A stretch of DNA of 64,000 bases from Sclerodactyla briareus (lineage: Eukaryota > Echinodermata > Holothuroidea > Dendrochirotida > Sclerodactylidae). A program made the translations under genes and the position numbers. Below are positions 1 to 11,639 of the stretch, in pieces. Location: contig JAODTK010005831.1 in the NCBI GenBank assembly GCA_026419785.1, positions 124,001 to 188,000 on the forward strand. Reading direction: 5' to 3'. The first letter of the stretch is position 1. Each line of letters starts with the position of its first letter. The notes beneath the pieces were generated by a model that was given only the letters and a program-made list of their open reading frames with translations, made no database searches and was not told the DNA's origin.

Positions 1-33
1 ACGTGGGGGGGTGGGTGCCTATCCAGTGGTTCA

Positions 34-245
34 TTAGGGTTGGGAATAGTGTACTAATCCAACGTAGCGCCACCTTTGGTTGGGCGGAGCGTTGCAATAA
101 ACTTTTTGGTTTTGTGAGCCCCCATATGGCAGGAAACGGCCCTTTCCAAGTGTTTTAAGAGCTGCATGGCCCTGAACCGTGGAATTTCTATACCGCATAA
201 GATGCCAAACATTCACCTGTCTTACCGGGCCTTCCAATTTTCACT
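34..245 (+). repeat. Dispersed repeat fragment (GCGCCA/TGGCGC family)
   Basis: This is a partial copy of a repeat family seen at many places in the window. It shows the hallmark block 'agcgccacctttggttggg' followed by 'ggcaggaaacggccctttcc' and 'gagctgcatggccctg'. The same order recurs near 7,860-7,990, 45,600-45,700 and 47,600-47,730. No coding capacity is credible; the 67-codon minus-strand frame here is a by-product. Confidence 0.6.
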
Positions 246-329
246 TTTAAAATGGGGGCTGAATTTTTCACGCCCACTTTTTATTAGTCGTTAGACCAAA
301 CTTCCGTGAAGAATACTCTAGACGACTAG

Positions 330-1000
330 ACGTCAGATGATTCTCCACTCAGATCAGTGCTGGAACGTTTCATCAAAAGTGGGATCCCTGATTCAACTGA
401 ATTTCAATTCTATAGCGAAATTTCATTCCACCATTCAATAAGAGTTCCTTCAATTTGCCGACTGGGGGCCCAAAATGTTTCGTTCTATCAATAAACCGTT
501 CACAGATTCCAGAGATGGGCCCCCACCCCATTTTCACCAGAGATATCCTGAAGAGTCGAATGTAAACGTTTAACATTTCCTCTTTTTCGAAACCTTCCCT
601 CCTTTCTTTTAGCCCGTTTAATTACGTCCAATTGCCGCTGGAGAAATTTAAAGTTTATGTCTAAACCACTAAAATGCTGGCCGGAAGACAGCCATCCAGG
701 CATTTTGAGCCAGCAATATCCAGACTTTGTAAGGGTTGAATGTACAAGTTTATTTTTCTCTCGTTCAAACCCTTCATCTTAAACTCTCGTTTCTCTTCTT
801 CATTTTGGCGACTTGAGCACAAAAGTTTATTTCTATACCGCCATAGATTACTGGAGATGGCCCCCATGCCATTTTGAGCCAGCGATATTAGGATTGGTAA
901 GGGTTGAAAATAAAAGGTGTCTTTTTTTCTTTCATAAGTGTTTTGTACTCTCTTTTGTTAATCTTTACCAAACTTTTGCCAACTGGGGCTTCAATGGTGG
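330..1000 (+). repeat. Tandem repeat, ~170-bp unit, about 4 copies
   Basis: Units can be aligned by the phrase 'gagatggcccccatgccatt', seen in variant form near 510, 685 and 853, and by 'tttgccaactggggcttcaa' near 970 against 'tttgccgactgggggcccaa' near 452. Spacing is about 170 bp and the copies are clearly diverged. The small ORFs in this stretch lie on both strands and follow the repeat rather than a gene. Confidence 0.65.
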
Positions 1001-3309
1001 CCGATGCCTGTGTGAATGGGGGGGTGTCACACCCCCCTACACCCCCCCTGTGACGCCCCTGACCAGATGGGTGTCCCACATTTAGGCTCGAACTAATAAT
1101 AATAGCCATTAATAACAGAAATTGATAATAACCATTCTAAATAGAATGCAACATGGGAAATACCAGACTAGGCCTAGCCTAGACAGGTTTGGATGAAAAG
1201 AGGAAAAGAAGCGGGGGTTCGAGCAGGGTTTTGCCACTGACCTCTCTAAGAGGAGAGGAGACCTTTATTCCTTTTTTTTTTATGGTTTCTACAGGGTCTA
1301 CTAACCCGAAACATGCTTCAAATTGTTCCTTTGTAAGAGCAAACTGATCCATGGAGAAGCCTCAAAATATTCTTTCAAAAAAAAGTTGTTGGCCTGAATG
1401 GAGAAAAAAAAAAGAAATTCGCAGAATCTTCCAAAAAGGAGGCGGGGGAGGGGGACGCTAATACAATGAAATTATTTTTATTTTGCCTTCATACATTTAT
1501 GCCCAGCCCCTGAAATTCAGATAAATTATTTAGCGCCACTGTGTCAAGGCTTGGCCTACACTAGGGCATTTTGCATTGGAACACATTCGGCTAGGGGGTA
1601 CACCACAATGCTCAGTGCACTCAATCAGTCAATGCCTAAGTAAGTTGTAGCCTAATACTAATAATGAAAATACTAAATTTGACTACAGCACAGGCGAAAT
1701 CCAAACTTATTCCCGTTCACTTCAGAGGGAGACAGTCAGGAAAGTTGAACACTCACACCACTTGAAGTTAAGAGGAAGAGGAAACACCTAAAAGTTTCAA
1801 AACTACCAATATGAATACTAGACTTCTAAAAAACGCGAATATGTGCTCTTCATTTGCAGCCATATCGAGGCATCGGGAAATGATTAATCCACAAAAAAAA
1901 GTTCCATGTCTCACCCAACCCCATCCAAAAAGTATCCAAATATCACCGCAGCAGTTACGACTTCGATACAGTGACGTAGGTCGAGCGTGAGTCACACGCG
2001 TACCGTACAGGCAGTTCTCAGTACAGGCAGGTATCTGCAGTGGAAAGGCGGAGCTAGTGCACTGCGTGTCATATTAAAGTAAACCTGAACATGACCACAG
2101 GTGTATGCAGTAGTAGTCTCCCTCGATAGGATTTAATATAAAACTTGTTTATATTTTGATATACGAGCGAATACACCTGACTTGAAATAATAGGGTAACC
2201 CAGAAATGTTCGCACATATGATCGGTGAGCTCAAAGAAAAAAAACCGGTTAGGGTTGAGTAACAAGCACCGGATATGAAAACAGTGTGCTCAAACTATAG
2301 GACATACCATATGGAGCTTTAGACTTTTCGAATGATGATTCTGGTCAGCTACTTGAGCATTGGGGTGGCGCCAGTCCTATTTCATCCATGGATTTTATTC
2401 CATTTCCACCGCCTCAACTAATTCAAACTGGGATTCGTCAAGTTCAAACCGATCTACGTCGCATCAGGAGTATGACTGTTGAGAGGTCCATAGGACATCA
2501 AGGAAGTACCGGCGGACACACAAGGGATCAACCACCACCCTGCAGCGGGACAGAGGAATCCCGAGAGGTCGGTCTCCACTTGTCTTCCAAGTCCCAGCCA
2601 GAGAAACAACTCATTGAACGAGGATGAATGCTACGAGCGTGGTGAGCGTAAACACAATGGAAACACCTGCAGACATCGAGAGCCAATTGACATCGTCACA
2701 ACTGTCACCGGCCATAAGGACCGGTACTGCAGGATATCGATAGGTTATCGGCCAGGACTTTGATAGTGCCGAAAATACTCCAAATTGCAACAACATTACC
2801 GTATTACACGAGTGAATGCATACAAAAGACGGTCAGGACATTGAGGTACAAATTTTAATTATTTCCGTGCAATAATTAATTGCAACGATAATAATATCAT
2901 TAAATGATAATGTGTTTTAATGCAGCGAATTAACGAAAATTTACTCATCCCAACCGCAAAATGTCCAAAGGATTCATACAAAATCTTGCAACATAGAAAA
3001 CTGAAATCGATGTTGAATATTAACACCTCTATCCTAAGGTTGACTACTTGCCATCACTTATTGCTGCAGGAGGTAGAGATTTTAACATATTTGGTATCAA
3101 CGAACCGTTCAAAATGACACCATCACCGGACCGGGAGGTGTGCCTCACAGGCCGATTACACTCAGTTCCACACACTGAATGCTTATTTATCCAGTGAATA
3201 CCAACGAAGGTAATGATTTCCCTGCCAAATACGAACGGTTAAATCTTGCGCAATCGAACACTCTTCCAAACCTCACGCCTAGAGGAAATCATTTACTAAT
3301 TTCTAACGA
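1001..3309. other. No recognisable gene
   Basis: This stretch holds C-rich and G-rich patches (about 1,020-1,060 and 1,440-1,455), A/T-rich filler and short ORFs of at most 79 codons (for example 2,388-2,627, plus) that match no family I recognise. I see no splice-bounded exon, RNA gene or transposon end. Confidence 0.5.
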
Positions 3310-3399
3310 TAATTAGTGATTTTCGAGCCACGGGGCGGGCATCTGTGTTCATATTGGGGGGGGGGGCATATGAAGTAGACCATCTAAGCGTAGCGCCAA

Positions 3400-4290
3400 A
3401 CCATGGGTTGGCCCCCCCGTAGCCAAATCTGTAGGAAATCTGTAGTTTTTCAGACCCCCTCCCCCTCCAGATTGCAGAAACGGCACTTCTGGGGTCATAT
3501 GGCAGTTAGCAACATTCCTAAATTGCGCTAAATTCCGATTTTATATTTCAAAGAACATTCTTGAAGGAACTGATCAATCTTTATTCCTAACGATCGGGCC
3601 ACCGTCGGTTTGTTGACGCGTGGCGTACAAAAAAAAAATGTTTTACAAGACCGCCCAGATTGCAGGAAACGGCATTCCCGAACCGTTTGGCAGTAAGCAA
3701 CGTCCTAAAACTGGGTAATAAATTTCAGAATTATATTTCTAGAAACGTTCTTGAAGAACTGATCGATGTGTATTGCTCATAATTCGGGGTAGCCTCAACC
3801 CTCAGTGGACCGTAGGGTACAGGGAAATTTTCGTTTTACCGACCCTCAGATTGCAGGAAAGGCAATTCCCGCGCTGTATGGCAATGAGCACGTCTCTAAA
3901 TTGAGCAATAATTTTCAGAAATTTGTATTTCAAGAAATGCTTCTTGAGGAACTAATCGATGTTGATTCCTCACAATTTGGGCCAGCATCAGTGGTCTCGT
4001 ATAGGTACAAGGAACTTTTGAGCCGTACGAATCCCCTAGATTGCGGAAAACGGACTTCCCATGTTTTATGGGAGTAAGCAACAACCCCAAAATTGACAAT
4101 AAATTTCTGAAATGTATATCTCAAGAAACACTCTTGAAGGAATTGATCTACGATTCATTACAATTCGCGCCATCATCAGTTGACGCGTACCGTACCAGAA
4201 AATAGTCTTACACCCCCCCCCCCCCCCCAAGATTGCAGGGAGCGGCACTTACCGCGACTTATGCCATATATAGCCATTCTTAGAGATATT
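3400..4290 (+). repeat. ~190-bp tandem repeat in left arm of foldback element
   Basis: Successive units start at 'agattgcag' near 3,470, 3,657, 3,847, 4,038 and 4,230. Each contains 'ttcaagaaacattcttgaag' and 'gaactgatcgatg'-like blocks and ends in 'tcagttgacgcgtaccgtac'. There are about four full units plus a partial one. The unit is itself partly self-complementary (ttcaagaa...ttcttgaa). Confidence 0.75.
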
Positions 4291-5027
4291 CCATCGAGGA
4301 CCCCCTTCCATTGGGGTTGGAGGCTGCCGCAAATTGAAATTTTGCTTGAACATCACTGTCATGGGAAATTTGTGCTATTTTTCCGGCAGTTGATTAAAAG
4401 GAATGGAGCCCGTCCATCAGACCATTCATTTTTTTCAGATTTGTTCCGCTCAAATTTTTCGTCCAAATTTCTCATGTCTCAGAATTGTTTCGCTCCGCGT
4501 TTCCGCCGCCTGTATAGAATCCTAACGTCAATCACGTGAACTTTCATACCCCTGCTCTGTTGTTTTTCGTTACATATAGGTTTCATCTTTTATTAAAAAC
4601 CGCACGTCAAGCTGGCAATCCATCTGACCATGAGGATTAGGGTAGACTAAACTGTGTGGCATTTTTAAGAAAAATGGCATTTGGATTCCGCATTGTTGGT
4701 TGTTGGGAGGGGGGGGGGGGTGCAACATGAATCAAGTCCTGAACCAAATTCTCCGCGTGGCCTACCTATATTTCACCACACTTGAAGAATAATAACACGT
4801 TGAACCAAATCAGATTTGCCAGAATCTGACAAAGTTATTGGTACCTGGGCTACTGTATTGTCCTGGTACGGAAAAGATAGGATACAGCGCGCGCAGCGCG
4901 TTTTTTTTTCTCTTCTTTACTTCCGCCGTCTCACATAAATTAATCAATCTATAAGTATATTAGTTAGACTTTTCTGTATGGCCGTACTTTTAACATATGA
5001 TTATAGGTTGTTTTCATCATTTCAAAA

Positions 5028-5977
5028 CCAGTCCGCAAAATATTGAGGGGGGGGGGGGAGGCTATTTGATATTATGTGTCCCCCCACCCCAAAATATTGG
5101 GGGACATTTCCCCCCCCCCACGTGATCGCCGCCCATGTCGAGCCAATATTAACCGAAGCCGAATATTGGTATCCTGCTCCTTTTGTCCATTCAGTTTTAG
5201 GCATCTGATTTTTTTCGCGAACATTTGTGTGCAGATGTACCCTAAATCTGCAGCCCGCTGCCATTCTATGCATTTTTGGCTAGAGTCGTGAACAATCCTA
5301 GGAAACTTTAGGGATCTCTATCTCTCTATATGGAATAGTCAATCATCAGCGCATCCAGTAAAATGGGGGTCATAATTGAATACCTCCTATTCAGTTCCTT
5401 CAAGTACACTGAAACAACTTCGCACCACTCTGATCGAAAACCAGAATACCAAATTTCGTGGCAGAAATTGATCCATGCAGCTTTAATATTCGATGAACGA
5501 TTGTGTTGGATTTTATTCGAATCCAATTAATAGTTTGGTTTGGTTCAAGTTTTTCGAAAGTAATGTTTTACATTGACTTTGTTATTATAGGGAAACCCGC
5601 CCTCCTCCACCGGGATGTCACAGGTAATTTTGCAATCCCTGACTTTTGCCTTTTCGGTACGCTCGAATCTGCTGAATTGGTGTTTGGTGTTTCGGCTGCC
5701 ATAACACATAATTTAATTAAATAGAAGGTACCAACATTCCTGTCATCTTTTGCGAATTGACCATTAAGCATTAGCCTTTTATAATAGCACCATGAATGAA
5801 GTTTGAGCGGCTCTGGCCAGGATTGTAGTATAAAAGGTTATTCCCGTCATCCGACCCATCTCGTCATGGGCGGCGATCACGGGGGGGGGGGGGGGGGCGG
5901 GCGGATGCCCCCCATATTTTTTCCTGTGGGGTGAAATGTAGTGAATATCCCCGCCTCCAAAATATTTGGTAGACTGG
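5028..5977. repeat. Inner inverted repeat with G/C homopolymer blocks
   Basis: The left segment 5,028-5,137 (ccagtccgcaaaatattgag ... cacgtgatcgccgcccatg) is matched in inverse by 5,865-5,977 (catgggcggcgatcacg ... aaaatatttggtagactgg). G17 at 5,881-5,897 and C runs near 5,111 lie inside the pair. This could be the inner part of the foldback arms or a nested MITE. The similarity continues outward past 'tatggccgtac', which favours the first reading. Confidence 0.6.
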
Positions 5978-6789
5978 TGAAATTAATCCTACGATCAAAG
6001 GTTCAGTACGGCCATAACACGTAGGCCTGAAGCCGTATTTCTAATCAATTGCCTAAATTTTCATGTAGGTGGCCCGGGTATGCAAACTTTCCGCTCTGCG
6101 CGCGCTCCATTCTGTCCTTTCCCTTACATATATAATGCCATTGGCCCAGGCACCATTAATTCGGCAGATCCCCTGTCAATATGTTTTTTTCTCCCTGACG
6201 TGGTCATCACAGGTGCCGTGGTCCACATAATGGGAGGTCTCGAGGAGAATTTAGCTTGGGACACACGATTCCATGGCCCCCACCCCCACCAATGCTTGAT
6301 CCCACTGCCATTTCCCCTAACATCGCACATAACCAAGGGCTAGAGTTTAGTCTACTACTTCTAATCTTATTGTCATAACTGACTGATAAAAGATGAAGCT
6401 AAGCACGTAAATCAATAGATCGTGCACATCAGTATGGAGATTTAAGTGATTGACGTATGACACTAGATAGGCGCAGAGGTGGGGAAAAACCTGAACAAAA
6501 GTCCTGAGACAAGTCCGGACTCACAAAATTTGAAAGAAACATCTTTAAAAATACCAAATTTTCTGCTGATTGGCTCGATTTTTCAAATCAAATGCCCAAA
6601 AATGCACACATTTTCCACGACAGTGAATTTTTTTCCCCCCAAAAAAAGCAAATTTCAAGATGCATGGCAACCTCCAACTCACTTGGGAGGGGTCCGCCTC
6701 TATCGATCCAGCGGAAGACCTTTAAAAAAAATAGGGGTATTTAATGGTGAGAATGAAGACCGCGATGAAGAATCGTAAGGATTAAACTT

Positions 6790-7480
6790 CGATCAGTTTC
6801 GGGGAATTTAATTGTCCAATTTTAGTGGATGTTGCTTACTGGCCCATACTACCCGGGAAGTGCCGCTCTCTGCATCTTGGGGGTCCTCTAACCGGACCAT
6901 TTTCTTGTCAGTGCGCTACGCTTCCACTGACGGTGGCGCAAATTGGTAACTGTAATAACTCGATAGTATTGTCAATTTTAGGGGTGTTGCTAACTTTTGG
7001 GAAACCCATTTTAAAACGAAAAAACCCGGGATGGGTGCCATTTCTTGCCATCTGGTGGGTCTTGTGAACGAAACTTTTCATTACAGCTCGCGTCAACCGA
7101 TGGGGCCCGAATTGTAAGGAATGAACATCGGCAGTTCCTTCAGAAAATTCCTTGAATAAACTTTTGGAAATTTATTGCCAATTCAGGTGTGTTGCTTAGG
7201 CCAACTGCCATAACGACCCGGGAGTGCCATTTCAGCAATCTGAGGGGTCTGCTAAACGAAAATTTTTCTCGTACCTTACGCGTCACCGATGGTGGCGCGA
7301 ATTGTAAGAATGACATCATTCATTCCTCCAAGAACGTTCCTGAAGTTCAATTTCGGAATATTTTTGCCCATTCCAAGGTATGATGTCGCTTACTGCTAGG
7401 CTATACGGCAGAGGAAGTGCCCTTCCCTGCGTCTGGAGATTCTGTGGGAATGAAAACTAACTTTTCGTGTCCCAACGGCG
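6790..7480 (-). repeat. ~190-bp tandem repeat in right arm (inverted copies)
   Basis: These are reverse-complement copies of the unit at 3,400-4,290, recognisable from 'gggaagtgcc', 'gatgggtgcc', 'gggagtgcc' and 'ggaagtgccc' near 6,854, 7,030, 7,219 and 7,413, each followed by 'ggtggcgcgaattgtaa'-like sequence. Their inverse orientation relative to the left arm defines the foldback structure. Confidence 0.7.
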
Positions 7481-7796
7481 CCAACCCCTGTTGGGCGCCC
7501 ACTCCAATGGTGCCCACCACGGACGCCTCCCATAGATCGCCGCCTCTGTGCTCAGGGATCAATTTCCTTCCTCGCCTCGGCGTATCCACGATCTTGTGCG
7601 AGTTTTATGCTTTTTCCCAAGCGTTCATTTGATGTCCCTTGAATTGGGCGGATTTGATTTGTCCGAAAAGTAGTCACGGGTCTCCCAACTGGTATTAGCG
7701 TACTCACGCTCCTCTAGGAGCGCTCTACGCTGGAGCTTCCTCTTCAAGGAGTCTTGCAACGTTACTGAAAATCTATAATCCCTATGAGCTACTAGG

Positions 7797-8100
7797 CAGT
7801 GGCGTAACCAGACTTTTCGTCCTGGGGAACAGGGGGGCACAGACATTTCCAAGGGGGTACAAGAATAATATCTTAGCGGAGTGCAACCATGGGTTGGCGT
7901 GATGAGTCCACACGAAAAGTTTTGGTGTTGCGACCCCAAGATGGCCGGGAAGGCCTTTCCCGGGCTTTTAGGCTGCATTGTACCAGCTCTAAGCATGGGC
8001 ACTTCATGATCACAAATTTGTAATCGGTGGAAAATTTGAACATTTTGTCGGATTTAGGTCAATCGTTGCCCGAATTAACTTTTTGGCCAGAGTGGTCACA
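7797..8100 (+). repeat. Dispersed repeat copy with CAGTGGCGTAAC end
   Basis: It begins 'cagtggcgtaaccagacttt' (7,797), continues through 'ggggggcacagacatttcc', 'gcaaccatgggttggcg', 'agatggccgggaaggccttt', 'ggctgcattgtaccagctct' and 'gatcacaaatttgtaatcgg'. The same sequence of blocks is found at 47,540-47,830 and, inverted, at 52,620-52,890. The family has no ORF that persists between copies, so it is best seen as a non-autonomous mobile repeat. Confidence 0.7.
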
Positions 8101-8257
8101 ATTGCTGCTCCATAATATGCTATCAGTCGCGCGTTTTTCAAAGCACATATCTGCAAAAAATCAGGAAAGTCCCAGCAAAAAGTTAGGACAATAACTTAAC
8201 AGCTTTGGTCTACTGTCCCCAACCATTGGAGGGGGGGCTTTGGGGCGCACCGCCCCC

Positions 8258-8440
8258 CCCCCCAGGGAAGAAGAAGGAGGAAAAGGGAAAGTGGGGGAAG
8301 AAAAGGGGAGGAGAAAGAAGAAAAAGGAAGGAAAAAGAAAAAGAGGGAGGGAGAGAAAAGAGGGGAAGGGGGAAGGAAAAGAAAGGAGAAGAATAAAAGA
8401 GAAGAGGAATGAATTAGAAGAGAGGGGAAGGGGGTAGTAA
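8258..8440 (+). repeat. Polypurine (GA)-rich tract
   Basis: About 180 bp of almost uninterrupted A and G on the plus strand, irregular rather than a pure microsatellite. ORFs across it (8,161-8,544 minus; 8,205-8,396 plus) are rich in K/E/R/G or S/F/P/L because of composition alone. Mirror-symmetric purine tracts can form triplex (H-DNA) structure; that is inference. Confidence 0.85.
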
Positions 8441-10540
8441 AAAATTACGGGCGGAATCCAAAACTGAAAAGTGACGAGGACTATGTGAGTCATAACGCAA
8501 ATAAACCGTTTCGAAGAATTCCACGATTTAGCACCGCCCTTCACCTCGCTGGGTCAAATCCGTGTCTACATCATAGCTTCTGGTATCTGGATGATTAATA
8601 TTAGATCGGGCTGAAGCCCCCCCCCCCCCCCCACCCACTAAAGGCTACCAGGGGAAACAATCATGGGGTTAATGACGAATTCCGGTGGGGTCCGCCACAT
8701 ACCCACTAAAGGCATGATGAGTTGACCCATTTCACATAATTATGTGACACCCGTTGAAAGATGGACCATTAAGCTGCTCTCATGTAAGCCGCCGAGCCTG
8801 CAGCATCAGCTGAGATAGTCCAACGTTACACCCGTTAAAGTTAACCCAACTGGAAAAACCCATGATCAGGGGCGGTACAACCCAATCACAGGCCCTCCGA
8901 GGCAGTACGATCAAGTTGAGATTCGAGAACTCGAGTAGGAGCAAACAACTGGCGAAGAATGGGAGAAGAGAAAAAAGAGCATACGTGAAATGTTTACACC
9001 AAAAATATCTATGAGTGACCACAGCAAATGGTCGTTTTTCTGTAAACGTCAAGGAATGTAGGAACTTATTGAGTTTCGTAATTATTCGGCTAATATTACA
9101 AGTCACCATTTCAATGTCTACTGCCCAACCAATGCTGTTTTCGCGCTCAGATATTAAATCAACGACCATATGAAATAATTTAGCCAGTGGCGTCGCCAAG
9201 GGGGTGAGGGGGGCGTGCCTTCTCGAAAACCATGGCCCCTCCCCTAAATGAAATGAGTGATTTTCGGAAAGAGATATTTTCTGTAGTTAGTATTCGATAC
9301 CATTTTGTATTGACCTGGCCATTGGTTGTTTTTTTTATATGACAAGAACTAACGACGTATTGTTGCCATTTGCCTAAAAGTGTACAAAGTTCGTGCTCCG
9401 CGCGTGGCACTGGTTCTGGAAATTCGTCCCCGTTGCTCTCCCGTCTCCGCCAATCTCTGTAAGCTCTATGGAAGTCTCTGCCTCATTTGCCCCTAGGCTT
9501 ATGCATATCTTGAGGTGAAAATATACAACAAGAACATTCTCATTGGATTACTAAATCCTTTAGCCTCTTTGTCCGTTTCTTCTCCATCAACAACGCTGCA
9601 ATTTTGAACTGCAGTAGCTACAGACTGGCTTGGATTTTTAAGCGCGTTTTCTCCGAGAAATACTCTCGGAACGTTCCTGCTCTCTTATGCATAACGGTTC
9701 ATCATGATTGGCAGATCGGGACAGTAAGAAGCTGAAGCTTGGCAAATGTCCTGAATTTCCGCTGGGGTCCTGATTTTTCCTCAGTGTGCTCTGGAAATCT
9801 TGAGAAAAATTGCGCGCTTCGCGCGCACTGGTGGATAGCAGGTATGGCGCAGCAATCGTTGAACAATCTGGCTGAAAAGTTAAGTCGTGGCAACGATAGG
9901 ATCCGCGGTCCGACAAAAATGTCCAAACAAACTTTATGGGTGCACTACTACGCGCCAGACACAAAAAACAACCAATTGTGCGCTCCGCTCAGATAGTACA
10001 TTGCAGGCCACAGCGTCTCCCACTTTTCGAACGGGTTTCCGCGCTGATCGTCCATCCAAATACCTGTGAGGAAGAAATGTCAGAGAGAATGGGCTACCAC
10101 CGTATTGCAAACTTTCTGTACGAGGAACGCCACGCATTCGGCAGCCGTCCATCAAGATGAAGTTTGCCTCATTCCTGTCCGACTGAAAGATAATGCCGTA
10201 TTGTATGCAGTGGCGGACACCGGGGGGGGGGGGGGGGACTAGGGTCAGAGTGTCCCCTCCCGTCACGATTTCTGGTGTGGATTTGCGCCCACCCATCCGG
10301 GAAAATGCGCCCTTGCCCCTTTGGAATCTATTGTCATCATATTTCCTCCATGTATCAAAGCCTGTGTCCGACATCTTAAGGGCACCATTTAGTAGGCCTA
10401 CAGTCTGTACTACATAGCGCCCCATGAAATTTCGTGCTATGAATGATCTAAGTCTACTACCTGGTCAGCGGCATCTGCCAGGACAACTACTACTCTGCCA
10501 TGACTACTACTACTACTACTAAAAAAAAACAATCAGTTTC
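8441..10540. other. No recognisable gene; repeat ends and palindromes
   Basis: There is no recognisable coding family. Items seen are C16 at 8,617-8,632, the repeat end 'cagtggcgtcgccaaggggg' at 9,185, the palindromic 'gcgcgcttcgcgcgc' near 9,812, a second repeat end 'cagtggcggacacc' at 10,208 followed by G16 (10,222-10,237), and (TAC/ACT)n near 10,505-10,520. ORFs up to 163 codons (9,934-10,425, minus) overlap on both strands and look like chance frames. Confidence 0.5.
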
Positions 10541-10599
10541 TGTATTAAAAAAAATAGGGAGGATTTTTTTAAAGATTTAATAATTGTTGGTATTTTTTT

Positions 10600-10830
10600 T
10601 TTTTGCCGGCTTGAGACGTGTTTGAAGTTGAACAGGAAGCAGACTAAAAACGCACTGGAAGGTCATTTCCGGCCATTTGGGGCGCCGTAAAACCCACAAG
10701 ATTTTAGTACTGATACGCCCAATCGATGGTGGCGCTCGCGTAGATATAATTGGTCCCCCCCGTTGAATGTCTGTGCCCCCCCCCTTGTGCCCAGAATGAA
10801 AAGTCTGGGACAATGCCCAAGGCACCTCTT
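10600..10830 (-). repeat. Dispersed repeat copy, inverted
   Basis: Read on the minus strand this gives the same block order as the copy at 7,797: a short C/G run, 'cacagacattcaacgg', a GCGCCA...ATTGG core, then 'ggccggaaatgacctt'. The 82- and 75-codon ORFs here are products of this repeat. Confidence 0.55.
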
Positions 10831-10999
10831 TTGCAACCCAATTTTATTGGAGAATGCACAGGGACTGGTTGCAGCATGACCTTGGGGCATTGAATGGTGA
10901 ATGGATGTAGGGATAGATGAACTTGTATCATACGATTACCGATAATAGAGGCATGACAGGAATAATTGTTTGCCAGTCCAGGAATCCAGCGAGCAAAAT

Positions 11000-11140
11000 T
11001 CCAGACATCCTGGGTACATGAACATTAGAACACACAGGAAGCGTTAGGCGCCCATTTGACGCTGCGCGCCAACCGGTAATGGCGCTCCGCTTAGAGAGTG
11101 CAAAGGTTTTCCTGACCTCTACTTCGTCAATAGTTTGCGC
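11000..11140 (-). repeat. Dispersed repeat core (GCGCCA/TGGCGC), short fragment
   Basis: 'gcgcgccaaccggtaatggcgctccgcttaga' is the reverse complement of the family core found near 3,395, 13,810, 14,500 and 46,830. Only the core region is preserved. Confidence 0.5.
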
Positions 11141-11529
11141 CCTCTAACTGAACTTTCCTAGCTCCGCCCGCTGAACCTGTTCGTCACCTATGTTCAGCTA
11201 GCGCAAGTTCCCGAAATCCACCGTAAGATTTGATGAATCCCTTCTAATTGTTAGGTAGCCTGACCGACGGAAATGGTTTGAAACGCCAATTTATCTTTGT
11301 TTTACAGAAGCCTTCCTGATGGCGTTGACGCATGGAATAACCTTGCATATTTTTAATAGAACAAGAAATCATTGAATATTCTGGCAGGCGCGGTATTTTC
11401 GGTGTTCGGCCGAAATTATGATTTACGGCGATTAACTTAATCGTTCTGCGTCTTTTATAAACCTTTACCCGGATTTTCGGGGATTACGTACTCGATTTTC
11501 TGACGTCATTATAACCTATGACTCGAGGT

Positions 11530-11623
11530 CATATTGACGAATACAACAACCACAATAACAATACCAACAACAATAACATAACACAACAACCACAATAACA
11601 ACAACAATAACAACCACAACAAG
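11530..11623 (+). repeat. AAC/AAT-type simple repeat with no G for ~90 bp
   Basis: Repeated 'caacaaccacaataacaa' motifs fill this segment. The plus strand is almost purely A, C and T. The L- and V-rich 93-codon ORF on the minus strand (11,509-11,790) is a translation of this simple repeat. Confidence 0.85.
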
Positions 11624-11639
11624 TCGGACTTGTTCGAAG

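Larger units (their letters stand above)
3310..7590. mobile_element. Foldback-like element: ~4.3-kb imperfect inverted repeat
   Basis: The left arm (about 3,310-5,137) and the reverse complement of the right arm (about 5,865-7,590) align in order over most of their length. Matching landmarks include the outer ~190-bp tandem units, 'acgtcaatcac' and 'ttcatcttttat' in the middle of each arm (4,527 and about 4,584 on the left; 6,400-6,470 on the right), the 'gcgcgcgcag' block (4,888 left; about 6,100 right), 'tatggccgtac' (4,977 left; 6,018 right) and the inner 'gtgatcgccgcccatg' (5,122 left; 5,864 right). The arms have many mismatches and indels, so the element is old. The spacer is about 730 bp. 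No transposase is recognisable, so it is either non-autonomous or too decayed. The exact termini and target duplication are not resolved. Confidence 0.65.

Noticed and set aside
5028-5977. Independent nested MITE within the 3.3-7.6-kb structure
   Set aside because: The inverted similarity does not stop at these limits but continues outward in both arms, so it is more simply the inner part of the larger inverted repeat.
8161-8544. 127-codon ORF rich in S, F, P and L
   Set aside because: It lies opposite the polypurine tract, and composition alone produces the open frame.
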